In this document: in pieces, positions 16,062 through 23,963 of the stretch
How positions within the stretch are numbered: the first letter of the stretch is position 1
Layout: each line of letters opens with the position of its first letter
NCBI RefSeq assembly: GCF_001718415.1
Contig: NZ_CP013377.1
Location: 1,550,001-1,614,000, forward strand
From: Burkholderia pseudomultivorans
GTDB lineage: Bacteria; Pseudomonadota; Gammaproteobacteria; Burkholderiales; Burkholderiaceae
DNA: 64,000 nt
Direction: 5' to 3'
Notes under the pieces: generated by a model
The model's database searches: none
What the model saw: only the letters and a program-made list of their open reading frames with translations
Told to the model about the DNA's origin: nothing
Program-made: the position numbers and the translations under genes

Positions 16062-18362
16062 TCAGCCGATCCGCCACCACCGCGGCAGCAGGTCGCGCAC
16101 CTCGCGCCGCCGGTAGCGGTCGTCGATCAGGTGCACGACGCCTTCGTCGTGCTCGGTGCGAATCACGCGCCCGGCCGCCTGCACGACCTTCTGCAGGCCC
16201 GGATACAGATACATGTAGTCGTAGCCGTTGCCGAAGCGCGCGTCCATCGCGCGCCGCATCTGCTCGTTGACGTCGTTGACCTGCGGTAGCCCGAGCGTCG
16301 CGATGAACGCGCCGATCAGCCGCTCGCCGACGAGATCCACGCCCTCCGAGAATGCGCCGCCGAGCACCGCAAAGCCGACGCCGCGGCCGCCTGCGTCGAA
16401 GCGCGCGAGAAACGCGTCGCGCTCGCTCTCGGCCATGCCGGGCGCCTGCGCCCATACGGGCACGTCCGGATGACGCACCTGCATCAGCGACACCACGCGC
16501 TGCAGGTAGTCGAAGCTGCTCAGGAAACCGAGATAGTTGCCGGGCCGTGTCGCATACTGCGCGGCGATCAGGTCCGCGATCGGTTCGAGCGAGCGGTCGC
16601 GATCGCGCCAGCGCGTCGACACGTGGCTCGCGACGCGCACCGTCAGCTGTTCCGCACGGAACGGCCCGTCGACGTCGAGCCAGCCCGTGTCGGCGGGCAG
16701 CCCGAGCGTGTCGCGGTAGAAATGGAACGGGCTCAGCGTGCCGGAGAACAGCACGGTCGCACGTGCGGCGTCGTAGCGCGGCGCGAGAAAACCGGCCGGG
16801 ATCACGTTGCGCACGCACAGCGTCGACTGCACGCGCCGCCGCCGGCCTGCGGGCACGACGCCGTCGAGCGCCGGCTGGCGCGGCAGCGGCTCGCCGTGCA
16901 GCGTCGCGTCAAAGATCGATGCGCTGTCGAACGCATCGGCGAGCACGCCGAACTGGATCGCGTCGAAATGAAAGCGCAGCAGCGCGTCGCCGTTCGCGCG
17001 CGGCGCATCGGCCAGGTGCTCGCCGATCGCCGCGACGAGGTTCTGCACGGCCGACACGATCGGCCCGGGGATATCCGGATAGGCGGCGTAGCGCTCGGCC
17101 TGAGCGCGATTCAGCGCGCCCCACGCGCGCGCGAGCCGGTCGAACGCCTTGCGCAATGCCGCCGGCGCGGCCTCGCGCGCGGCGGCGAATGCGAACGGGT
17201 CGAGCGACGCGCTGTACATCTTGCGCGCGCGGTCCAGCAGGTTGTGCGCCTCGTCGACGAGCACGCCGATGCGCCACTGGTTCTGCTGGGCGAGCGTATG
17301 CAGCATCGCGCTGCCGTCGTAGTAGTAGTTGTAATCGCCGATCACCATGTCGGACCAGCGCGCCAGTTCCTGCGCGAGGTAGTACGGGCAGATGTCGTGC
17401 GCGAGCGCGGCCGCGCGCACCGTGTCACGATCGAGCAGCCCCGCGCCGATCGCGGCGTCGCGCGCGGCCGGCAGCCGGTCGTAGAAGCCCTGCGCGAGCG
17501 GGCACGACTCGCCGTGGCAGGCCTTGTCCGGATGCTCGCAGGCCTTGTCGCGCGCGACGAGTTCCAGCACGCGCAGCGGCAGCGCCGGCGTGCCGGCGCC
17601 GAGCATGGCCGCCGCTTCGAGCGCGAGCGCGCGCCCGGGCGTCTTCGCGGTCAGGAAGAACACATGGTCGATCTCGCCCTCGCCGCATGCCTTCAGCAGC
17701 GGAAACACGGTGCCGAGCGTCTTGCCGATGCCGGTCGGCGCCTGCGCGATCAGGCAGCGTTCGTCGCGGGCCGCGCGATAGACGGACACGGCCAGCTCGC
17801 GCTGTCCGCTGCGAAACCGCCCGTGCGGAAACGCAAGCGCGCGCAGCGCCGCGTCGCGGGCCGCACGGTGGGCGGTCTCGCGCTCGGCCCAGCCGACGAA
17901 GCAGGCGCACTGCTCCGCGAAGAACGCCGCGAGCGCGCTTGCGCTCAGCGTCTCGGTCAGCACGGTCTCGCGTTCCGACACGATGTCGAAGTAGACGAGC
18001 GCGACGTCGATTTCCGCGAGACCGCGCGCAGCGCACATCAGATGCGCGTAGACCTTCGCCTGTGCCCAGTGCAGCGCGCGATGGTTCGCGGGCATCGCGT
18101 CGAGGCTGCCGCGATAGGTCTTGATTTCCTCGAGACGGTTCGACACCGGATCGTAGCCGTCCGCGCGGCCGCGCACGGTAAGCGTGCCCCAGCTGCCGGT
18201 CAGCGCGATCTCGGTCTCGTAGCGCGCGCCGCGGTTCGACGTCACCACGCCGTGGCCGGCAATGCCTTCGAGCGCGGTCGGCGCGGGCGTGAAGCGCAGG
18301 TCGAGATCGCCGCGCCGCGCGGTGAACTCGCACATCGCCCGCACCGCGACCACATAGCTCAT
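16062..18362 (-). CDS. DinG/XPD-like superfamily 2 helicase with N-terminal PD-(D/E)XK nuclease domain
   Basis: 766 residues, starting at an ATG that overlaps the FAN1 stop. The first 150 residues resemble a Cas4/RecB-type nuclease: D68, the E79-I-K81 pair and HWAQAKVYAHL (Q-x3-Y-like) are present. A helicase of the DinG/XPD group follows: Walker A APTGIGKT (about 208-215), a cysteine cluster for a 4Fe-4S site (ACEHPDKACHGESCP ... DICPYY), the DEAH box VDEAHNL, and C-terminal motifs VFSGTLSP, GGAFSEGVDL and QAAGRVIRT. The fused nuclease and the linked FAN1 nuclease suggest 5'-3' unwinding coupled to incision in DNA repair. Longer in-frame extensions upstream only shadow FAN1. Confidence 0.88.
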   Translation of the reverse strand: MSYVVAVRAMCEFTARRGDLDLRFTPAPTALEGIAGHGVVTSNRGARYETEIALTGSWGTLTVRGRADGYDPVSNRLEEIKTYRGSLDAMPANHRALHWAQAKVYAHLMCAARGLAEIDVALVYFDIVSERETVLTETLSASALAAFFAEQCACFVGWAERETAHRAARDAALRALAFPHGRFRSGQRELAVSVYRAARDERCLIAQAPTGIGKTLGTVFPLLKACGEGEIDHVFFLTAKTPGRALALEAAAMLGAGTPALPLRVLELVARDKACEHPDKACHGESCPLAQGFYDRLPAARDAAIGAGLLDRDTVRAAALAHDICPYYLAQELARWSDMVIGDYNYYYDGSAMLHTLAQQNQWRIGVLVDEAHNLLDRARKMYSASLDPFAFAAAREAAPAALRKAFDRLARAWGALNRAQAERYAAYPDIPGPIVSAVQNLVAAIGEHLADAPRANGDALLRFHFDAIQFGVLADAFDSASIFDATLHGEPLPRQPALDGVVPAGRRRRVQSTLCVRNVIPAGFLAPRYDAARATVLFSGTLSPFHFYRDTLGLPADTGWLDVDGPFRAEQLTVRVASHVSTRWRDRDRSLEPIADLIAAQYATRPGNYLGFLSSFDYLQRVVSLMQVRHPDVPVWAQAPGMAESERDAFLARFDAGGRGVGFAVLGGAFSEGVDLVGERLIGAFIATLGLPQVNDVNEQMRRAMDARFGNGYDYMYLYPGLQKVVQAAGRVIRTEHDEGVVHLIDDRYRRREVRDLLPRWWRIG

Positions 18363-20056
18363 GCGGACAGCCCCATCGCGGCCGTGGGCGCGACGCTCGC
18401 ACCGGCCCATTCGACGTCGACGACGCGCACCGGGATCCCGTGCGCGACGCAGTACGCGAGCCAGCGCGTCTGGTTGTCCTGCAGCCGGTCGCCCGGGCCC
18501 TTCACTTCGATCAGCTCGTAGCGCCGCTCGTCGGGCCAGAAGCGCACCAGATCGGGCAGCCCCGAGCGGTTGCTGCGGATGTCCGCGAGCAGGCGCTCGA
18601 ACCACAGCCGCAGGTGTGCGGGCGGCAGGCAGGCGAGCGCTTGGTCGAGCAGTTCGTCGCCGAGCACGCCCCAGAACACGAACGGCGACTGCAGCCCCAT
18701 CTTCGTCGCATAGTGGCGGCGTATCGTTTCGCGATAGGCGCCCGAATCGAGTTGCGCGAAGCAGGCGGCGAACGCGTCCGCGCGGCGCGCGGCGAAATCG
18801 GGCGCATGCAGATCGGCCGGCCCGCGCTGGAACGGGTGGAAGAATGCGCCGGGCACGGCCGCGAACACCGGTTCCCAGCACAGCAGCCCGAACAGCGAAT
18901 TGATCAGCGTGTTCTCGACGTAGTGAACCGGCGCGCCGGGCTGCGCGAGATGATCGCGCACCGCGAACTCGACGCTGACGAATGCGTCGGGGCGAGCCAG
19001 CACCAGCGTCTCGCGCGGCACGTCCGGCGCCGCGGCCGCGCGTTCCACCGGCTGCCCGGCGCGGCGCTGCAGGCGCGGCAGCATGCGTTCGACACGCTGG
19101 CGCTCCTCGTCGCTTTCGAAACCGCGGCGCGCGTCGAGCGCCAGCGCCAGCGCGTCCGCATCGCGTCCGCAGCGTTCGAGCACGCGAATGCGCCGGTGGC
19201 GGCTGCCCGGCCACGCGCTGCGCGCATACGCGTCGAGCGCGGCGTCCCAGTCGGCGCGGCGCTCGGCCGCCTGCCCGAGCGAGAACAGCAGCTTCGCGCG
19301 ACGCGTCGCGAGCCACGGCTGGGCCGCGCAGTCCACCGTGTCGATCGCGTGCAGCAGCGCGTCGAACGGCAACTCGTCGGGCCATGCATCGAGAGCATCG
19401 CGGCATGCGTGCAGCGCGAGATAGGCGTCGATGTCGCCGCGCTGCCGGAACGCGCGCGACGACGGCGCGAACGGCACGCTTTCGTACTGGAACACGCCGA
19501 GATCGGCGAGTACGAATTCGCTCCAGTCCTGATGAAGATTGCCGAAGAACATCAGCCGCAGCCGGTCGCAGAGCGCGCCGACCGTCACGCGCAGCACGCG
19601 GTCGCCGGCCGTCGGGCACCACGCGTCGAGCGGCTGTGCGGCATCGTGCGCGGGCCGCAGCCGTTCGAGCCATTCCGGCTTGCGCTCGGCCGCATGCGCG
19701 GCGAGCGACGGAAAGATCCGCAGCAGATCGGCCTTGGTCGACAGCGCGAACAGCGCGTCGAGCGTCAACGCGGGCGCGGGATCGACCCAGCCGAGCGCGA
19801 CGAGCGGTTCGGCCGCTTCGAGCGGGCAGCCGATCTCGTCGTACACGAGCTTGCTTGCGCGAAAATCGGCGCCGTTGCGCATCAGCATCCGCACGAGCAG
19901 CGCGCGCGACGCCTGCGGCAGCGTCGGGAAATGCCGCAGGAATGCGTGCTCGGCATCGTCGAGCAGGTCGTCGTAGCGCTCGCCGAGCCAGGCCAGCGCG
20001 CGTTCGAAATTGGTCAGGTAATAAAACGCCGGCGGCGTCGGCGAGGATGGCGTCAC
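18359..20056 (-). CDS. fan1: FAN1-like structure-specific nuclease (VRR-NUC)
   Basis: 565 residues. The N-terminus has the FAN1/SAP-like signature (FLRHFPTLPQASRALLVRMLMRNGADFRASKLVYDEIG). A TPR-like helical middle follows, and the C-terminus is a VRR-NUC domain with the catalytic pattern SGLPDLVRFWP ... YELIEVKGPGDRLQDNQTRW (D, E-x-K and Q). FAN1 incises branched DNA and interstrand crosslinks; bacterial forms have been characterised from Pseudomonas. It overlaps the helicase gene by four bases (ATGA), so they form an operon. A perfect LexA box lies 14 bp before the start. Confidence 0.9.
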   Translation of the reverse strand: MTPSSPTPPAFYYLTNFERALAWLGERYDDLLDDAEHAFLRHFPTLPQASRALLVRMLMRNGADFRASKLVYDEIGCPLEAAEPLVALGWVDPAPALTLDALFALSTKADLLRIFPSLAAHAAERKPEWLERLRPAHDAAQPLDAWCPTAGDRVLRVTVGALCDRLRLMFFGNLHQDWSEFVLADLGVFQYESVPFAPSSRAFRQRGDIDAYLALHACRDALDAWPDELPFDALLHAIDTVDCAAQPWLATRRAKLLFSLGQAAERRADWDAALDAYARSAWPGSRHRRIRVLERCGRDADALALALDARRGFESDEERQRVERMLPRLQRRAGQPVERAAAAPDVPRETLVLARPDAFVSVEFAVRDHLAQPGAPVHYVENTLINSLFGLLCWEPVFAAVPGAFFHPFQRGPADLHAPDFAARRADAFAACFAQLDSGAYRETIRRHYATKMGLQSPFVFWGVLGDELLDQALACLPPAHLRLWFERLLADIRSNRSGLPDLVRFWPDERRYELIEVKGPGDRLQDNQTRWLAYCVAHGIPVRVVDVEWAGASVAPTAAMGLSA

Positions 20057-20069
20057 GGAAATTCGATCA

Positions 20070-20085
20070 CTGTACGTTTGTACAG
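20070..20085 (-). promoter_or_regulatory. LexA (SOS) box
   Basis: CTGTACGTTTGTACAG matches the CTGT-N8-ACAG consensus with symmetric inner bases, 14 bp upstream of the FAN1 start codon. It should place the FAN1-helicase operon under SOS control. Confidence 0.8.
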
Positions 20086-20164
20086 GTTCGAATCATAGCA
20101 AATGTGACGGCCGCAACGCCCGCCGCGCGCGGGTTTTGTCCCGCGTCGGCGCGCCCCGTGCGGT

Positions 20165-21043
20165 TCAGAACTGGTAATTCACCGACATGTCGAACACGCC
20201 GTTCGCCGACTGCTGCGTGATCGGGCTGCGCGCCGCGCGGCCGACCAGTTTCTCGATCGCGCCGTCCATCGTCACGAACCAGTGCTTGTTCACGAACCAG
20301 ACCATCGTCACGCCCGCGCCGACCGACTTGAAGCCCGCGCCGGACGAATACGCGGGCAGCCCCGAGCGCGCGGCGGCGCCCTGGTTCACGCCGAACCAGC
20401 TGTTCATGTAGCGCGAATCGGCCCACGATACGGTCGGCCCGGCAAACCAGAAGAAGTGCTCGTTGCTGCCCGGCATCGGCATGTACGCGGAAAAATCGCC
20501 GACCCAGCCGTTCGAGCCGCCGATGCTGCGCCGCACGTCCGCGCGCAGCACCAGCGGAAAGTCCTTCGAGATCACGTAGTCGGCCGCCAGCTTCATCACG
20601 GGCGCGGCGTTGATGTTGTCGAGGCCGTTCAGGTGGTCGAGATCGTCGGCCGACCGCCGGCCGAGGTCGTAGCCGACCGACAGGCTCACGCGCCAGTTCG
20701 GCCCGCGCAGCACATTCGCGCCGAGGCCCTCGCCGGTCGACAGGAAGAACAGGTCCCGATAGCGAACGTCGAGATTCGGCCCGCCCATCACGCGATAGCG
20801 GTCGGAGCCCGCATAACGCGGCTGCAGCGTCATCGCGGCGCCGACGCTCACGTCCCACGTCGACGGCGTCGGTTCGTACAGCTTCCGTAGCGGCACGCCC
20901 GCCGAATACTGCCACTCGCCGAGCGGCGACGGCGTCTGCGCCGACGCGTCGCGGGCTCCGACGGCAGCGAACGCGGCGAGCGTCGACAGTCCGGATACGA
21001 ACCGGCGAGCGCCGGGTGACAGCAGCGGGCGTACAGGGGCCAT
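20165..21043 (-). CDS. MipA/OmpV family outer-membrane protein
   Basis: 292 residues from the ATG with GGAG nearby. A signal peptide is visible (FVSGLSTLAAFAAVGARDASAQ, cleavage after DASAQ). The mature part is rich in alternating beta strands and has the family start (WDVSVGAAMTLQPRYAGSDRYRVMGGPNLDVRYRDLFFLS) and the aromatic C-terminal residue (VNYQF) required for BAM-dependent insertion. MipA/OmpV proteins are beta-barrels implicated in peptidoglycan-enzyme scaffolding or small-molecule uptake. It borders the stress island but no sigma-54 site was seen before it. Confidence 0.82.
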   Translation of the reverse strand: MAPVRPLLSPGARRFVSGLSTLAAFAAVGARDASAQTPSPLGEWQYSAGVPLRKLYEPTPSTWDVSVGAAMTLQPRYAGSDRYRVMGGPNLDVRYRDLFFLSTGEGLGANVLRGPNWRVSLSVGYDLGRRSADDLDHLNGLDNINAAPVMKLAADYVISKDFPLVLRADVRRSIGGSNGWVGDFSAYMPMPGSNEHFFWFAGPTVSWADSRYMNSWFGVNQGAAARSGLPAYSSGAGFKSVGAGVTMVWFVNKHWFVTMDGAIEKLVGRAARSPITQQSANGVFDMSVNYQF

Positions 21044-21243
21044 GAGGGTCGATCTCCGTCGATTGCACAGAATGAACGAAAGGCACGCACGCCGCACGCG
21101 GGCGGCCGTCCTCGCGGACGACCGCTCGCGCGATTGCAGCATGCGCTGAATAAGTGAATATCCTACGCGCGACGCGCACAGACGCAAAGCGCCCGCGGCA
21201 TATGGGCACTTTGCCGGTTCTCGACGCGGGAACGGAGCGGGGT

Positions 21244-21555
21244 TCAGAACCGCTCGACGTGGTAGTCGCCGGCCAGCGCGGCGGGGCTGCGCTTCGCCAT
21301 CATCTGCGCGAAGCCGTCGGCGAGCCGGCCGAGCGCGAGCTGCTTCTGGCTCGCGTCCCAGTGCGTATAGGTGTCGTACGCGTTGTCGTCGAACGACACG
21401 GTGACGGCAACCGGGCGGCCGCTGGCACGGAAACCGATGTGCAGCACGCCGCCCGGCAGTTCCTCGATGTGATAGCGCAACGAGCGCGACTCGAAATAGC
21501 GGCCCAGCACCTGAGCGATCGCGCGCTTGTCGGGCGATTGCACGTGAATGTCCAT
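21244..21555 (-). CDS. Small hypothetical protein of the stress island (103 aa)
   Basis: 103 residues from an ATG with a strong AGGAGGACC ribosome-binding site. It starts MDIHVQSPDKRAIAQVLGRYF and looks like a compact alpha/beta protein (RYHIEELPGGVLHIGFRASGRPVAVTVSFDDNAYDTYTHWDAS). No signal peptide or membrane segment. I do not recognise the family. It lies downstream of, and partly out of phase within, the proline-rich gene that starts at 21764, and so shares its sigma-54 promoter. Confidence 0.75.
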   Translation of the reverse strand: MDIHVQSPDKRAIAQVLGRYFESRSLRYHIEELPGGVLHIGFRASGRPVAVTVSFDDNAYDTYTHWDASQKQLALGRLADGFAQMMAKRSPAALAGDYHVERF

Positions 21556-21764
21556 GGTGGTCCTCCTTTCAGGGTTCGCGCGGCCGGCTGCGGCGCGCCG
21601 TTCCCGCCCGGCATCCGCATCGGCGGCGGTTGCGACGGGGGATCGCCGTGCGGCGGGCCGACGGGCACGGGCGGATCGACCGGGTCGTCGTGCCCGGGCG
21701 GCGTCGGCTCGGGATAGTCGTCGGGCGTCGGTTCGGGGCGGTGCAGCATGGATCGCGTGTTCAT
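21300..21764 (-). CDS. Proline-rich small protein overlapping the next gene
   Basis: The start ATG has an AGGAG ribosome-binding site and a strong sigma-54 promoter 49 bp upstream, so translation is likely. The first about 65 residues are an unusual Pro/Asp-rich peptide (RPEPTPDDYPEPTPPGHDDPVDPPVPVGPPHGDPP). The open frame then continues for about 85 codons in another phase inside the 21244-21555 gene, where it has shadow-like Arg/Ser/Thr composition. Either the two genes truly overlap or a frameshift has removed the natural stop. Function unknown. Confidence 0.5.
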   Translation of the reverse strand: MNTRSMLHRPEPTPDDYPEPTPPGHDDPVDPPVPVGPPHGDPPSQPPPMRMPGGNGAPQPAARTLKGGPPWTFTCNRPTSARSLRCWAAISSRARCAITSRNCRAACCTSVSVPAAARLPSPCRSTTTRTTPIRTGTRARSSSRSAGSPTASRR

Positions 21765-21812
21765 GACTCTCCTGCGCGACGGCTCGCGCGTGTCGATGGC
21801 GCGGCGACGTGC

Positions 21813-21827
21813 GCAAGCGACGTGCCT
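21813..21827 (-). promoter_or_regulatory. Sigma-54 (-24/-12) promoter
   Basis: On the minus strand AGGCACGTCGCTTGC, matching TGGCACG-N4-TTGC at every position but the first. It lies 49 bp upstream of the proline-rich gene start. Confidence 0.8.
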
Positions 21828-21863
21828 GCTCCCCCGCGCAAGGGTGTGCCGGTCGCGTGCCGG

Positions 21864-22163
21864 TCAGTCGTCGTAGGCGGCCATCACGAGCCACATATTG
21901 CGCCCTTCCGCGGTCAGCCGCACGGCCAGCGCGAACGGATCGGACGGATCGCACTGCGCGATCAGCGCACGCTGGGCGCTCTCCGGGCCTTCGTAGACTG
22001 TGTCGTTCATCTGACGAACCTCGTCCTTGCCGTCGAACATCCGCCGCTCGGGCCGATAGACCAGCGATTCGCGCTTCCACGTCTCGAAACGCTCGCGAAC
22101 ATGCGCGAAATCGCCGCCGCATACGTTCGCGTCGTAACGTATTCTTTCCTTGGGTGCATTCAT
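21864..22163 (-). CDS. Small hypothetical protein of the stress island (99 aa)
   Basis: 99 residues (MNAPKERIRYDANVCGGDFAHVRERFE...), soluble and charged, ending with a hydrophobic strand (NMWLVMAAYDD). GAGG lies before the ATG. No domain recognised. A sigma-54 promoter lies 77 bp upstream, divergent to that of the gene at 22313. Confidence 0.72.
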   Translation of the reverse strand: MNAPKERIRYDANVCGGDFAHVRERFETWKRESLVYRPERRMFDGKDEVRQMNDTVYEGPESAQRALIAQCDPSDPFALAVRLTAEGRNMWLVMAAYDD

Positions 22164-22239
22164 CTCGATGTCCTCACGTTCACGCCGGCGGGGCGTGCTC
22201 GTCATGCCCCCGGCGCGCCCCCGCCGATCGCCGGGGCGC

Positions 22240-22254
22240 GCAAGCGCTGTGCCG
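22240..22254 (-). promoter_or_regulatory. Sigma-54 (-24/-12) promoter
   Basis: Minus strand CGGCACAGCGCTTGC: GG and GC elements with ten bases between, close to TGGCACG-N4-TTGC. Upstream of the 99-residue gene. Confidence 0.72.
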
Positions 22255-22266
22255 CGGCGCCCGCGC

Positions 22267-22281
22267 GGGCACGACGCTTGC
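22267..22281 (+). promoter_or_regulatory. Sigma-54 (-24/-12) promoter
   Basis: GGGCACGACGCTTGC matches TGGCACG-N4-TTGC except the first base. It lies 32 bp before the 22313 gene and 13 bp from the divergent sigma-54 promoter. Confidence 0.78.
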
Positions 22282-22312
22282 GCCTTTCGTCATCGACAAG
22301 GAGGTTTCGATC

Positions 22313-22546
22313 ATGACCGTTCACGCCACCGGCAACCGCGACGCCGTGTCAGCGGCCGCCGGCCAGCCGCGCCCGCCTTCCGACGACAAGACGGAAGAGC
22401 GCATCGACGAAGGGCTCGAAGAAACGTTTCCGGCCAGCGACCCGCCCGCCGTCGGCGGCGGGACGCGTATCGACCCCGCCAGACCGTCCGGCGAGCGCAA
22501 GCAGCGCACGCCGGACGCCCCGCCCCCGCCCCGCGATCACGGCTGA
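22313..22546 (+). CDS. Small acidic hypothetical protein with ETFPASDPPA motif (77 aa)
   Basis: 77 residues, hydrophilic and probably disordered. It contains EERIDEGLEETFPASDPPAVGGGTRIDP, a motif that I recognise from many small proteobacterial proteins of unknown function. A strong AAGGAGG ribosome-binding site and a sigma-54 promoter precede it. The gene at 22612 follows in the same direction. Confidence 0.75.
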   Translation: MTVHATGNRDAVSAAAGQPRPPSDDKTEERIDEGLEETFPASDPPAVGGGTRIDPARPSGERKQRTPDAPPPPRDHG

Positions 22547-22611
22547 CGGCGGCAACCGGTCCGCGATGCGCGGCGGCGCGTCGCCGGGCCGGCGACATCC
22601 GGAGTGAAGCG

Positions 22612-22731
22612 ATGAACCGCATCAAACGCAGATGGCAGGAAGTCAGCGGCGCCGCCAGCGTCGCGGCGCTGGCGGCAATCGAGAGCGCCGTGGTGCTCGC
22701 GATCGTCGCGATGACGGGCGTCGGACACTGA
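22612..22731 (+). CDS. 39-residue membrane peptide
   Basis: A short frame with GGAG six bases before the ATG. Basic N-terminus (MNRIKRRWQE) and one alanine-rich hydrophobic helix (AASVAALAAIESAVVLAIVAMTG). Probably co-transcribed with the 22313 gene from the sigma-54 promoter. Not recognised. Confidence 0.6.
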   Translation: MNRIKRRWQEVSGAASVAALAAIESAVVLAIVAMTGVGH

Positions 22732-22839
22732 CCGACGCCGACGGCCCGGCCACGGCGGTGTGCCGTGGAAGATGTACAAGCCGGCTGGCAAATTTCTCCG
22801 TCCCCTCGGCGGCGCGGCCCGACGCGCGCCCGACGCTTG

Positions 22840-22854
22840 CGGCACGTTGCCTGC
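22840..22854 (+). promoter_or_regulatory. Sigma-54 (-24/-12) promoter
   Basis: CGGCACGTTGCCTGC: a full -24 block GGCACG and a -12 block CTGC at correct spacing, 33 bp before the CBS-protein start. Confidence 0.7.
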
Positions 22855-22887
22855 TTGCCGATCGTCCGGCTCATCAAGGAGGCGTTC

Positions 22888-23319
22888 ATGTATCGCGTCA
22901 ACGAGATCATGTCGCGCGACGTGGTATGCGTCGCGCCCACCGACACGATTCGCCGAGCAGCGGAATTGATGCAGCGCTTCGACGTCGGCGTGCTGCCGGT
23001 GTGCGACGGCGCCGAACTGGTCGCGATCGTGACGGACCGCGACCTCGCGGTGCGCGCGCTGTCGCACGGACATTCGCCCGACACGCCGGTGCGCGCGGTC
23101 GCATCCGCGCCCGTGCAATGGTGCGTCGAGGACGACGGCGTGGGCGACGTCCAGCAGCGGATGGCCGACGTGCAGTTGCACCGGATGCCGGTGCTCGACC
23201 GCAACCTGAAGCTCGTCGGCATGGTGTCGCTCGGCGACATCGCGACGCGGGCCGGTGGCGCCGAGCGCGACGAACTGGCCAACACGCTCGAGGACGTCTC
23301 GCTGCCGCGACGTCGCTGA
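22888..23319 (+). CDS. CBS-domain pair protein
   Basis: 143 residues comprising two CBS domains (Bateman module): MSRDVVCVAPTDTIRRAAELMQRFDVGVLPVCDGAELVAIVTDRDLAVRA and VQQRMADVQLHRMPVLDRNLKLVGMVSLGDIAT. Such pairs bind adenine nucleotides and often report energy state. A strong AAGGAGG site precedes the ATG. It lies directly behind a sigma-54 promoter and before the PRC-barrel gene. Confidence 0.88.
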   Translation: MYRVNEIMSRDVVCVAPTDTIRRAAELMQRFDVGVLPVCDGAELVAIVTDRDLAVRALSHGHSPDTPVRAVASAPVQWCVEDDGVGDVQQRMADVQLHRMPVLDRNLKLVGMVSLGDIATRAGGAERDELANTLEDVSLPRRR

Positions 23320-23413
23320 TCGCGCAGCGGCCCGCGTTCGCGACTTCGGCCGATCTTCGGCCCGGCGTGCACCGGCGACGGCAGCGCGCGCCGCTTCGAC
23401 CAGGAGGTTTTCG

Positions 23414-23914
23414 ATGACTACGGACAGACAGTCTCGCGACGGCGCGCAGATCGTCGGCGCCAGCCGGCGCACGCCGCGCGGGCCGGGGCCGGACGTGATG
23501 GCCGCCGGCACGCTGACCGGCGATCGCGTGCTGACGATGGACGGCGACGACGTCGGCAAGATCGCGGACATCATGCTCGATGTTCGCTCCGGATGCGTCG
23601 CCTATGCGGTCGTGTCGTCGGGCGGCCTGGCCGGGATCGGCGACAAGCTGCTCGCGGTCCCGTGGAACGTGCTGGCGCTCGACGTCGAGCGCAAGTGTTT
23701 CGTGTTGCCGGTCGACACCGACCGCGTGCGCGCCGCGCCGGGCTTCTCGAAGGACCGCTGGCCCGCGATGGCGGACCCGGCCTGGGCCGAGGCGCTGCAC
23801 GCGTATTACGGCAGCCCGCCGTACTGGCTGATCGAGGAAGGTGAAACGGACTTCGACTCGCCGCCGTACGAGGCGTCGCCGGGCGGCCCGGAAGACGAGC
23901 CGCGCCGGAATTGA
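23414..23914 (+). CDS. PRC-barrel domain protein
   Basis: 166 residues. The PRC-barrel covers about residues 30-110 (AAGTLTGDRVLTMDGDDVGKIADIMLDVRSGCVAYAVVSSGGLAGIGDKLLAVPWNVLALD). The C-terminal part ends in an acidic, proline-rich tail (EEGETDFDSPPYEASPGGPEDEPRRN). Often found with stress proteins in proteobacteria. CAGGAGG precedes the ATG. 95 bp behind the CBS gene, so likely in the same transcript. Confidence 0.85.
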   Translation: MTTDRQSRDGAQIVGASRRTPRGPGPDVMAAGTLTGDRVLTMDGDDVGKIADIMLDVRSGCVAYAVVSSGGLAGIGDKLLAVPWNVLALDVERKCFVLPVDTDRVRAAPGFSKDRWPAMADPAWAEALHAYYGSPPYWLIEEGETDFDSPPYEASPGGPEDEPRRN

Positions 23915-23963
23915 GCCGCCGGCTCGGCGACGCGGCCGGCTTTCCTTCGCACCGGCGCGGCCG

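Noticed and set aside
18363..19673. Extension of the helicase frame to 1203 residues
   Set aside because: It lies out of phase within FAN1 and has shadow composition; MSYVVAVRAMCEF at 18362 overlaps the FAN1 stop and fits the family.
23320..23413. GG-N10-GC matches as sigma-54 promoters before the PRC-barrel gene
   Set aside because: Only the GG/GC dinucleotides fit; in DNA this GC-rich such matches are expected by chance.
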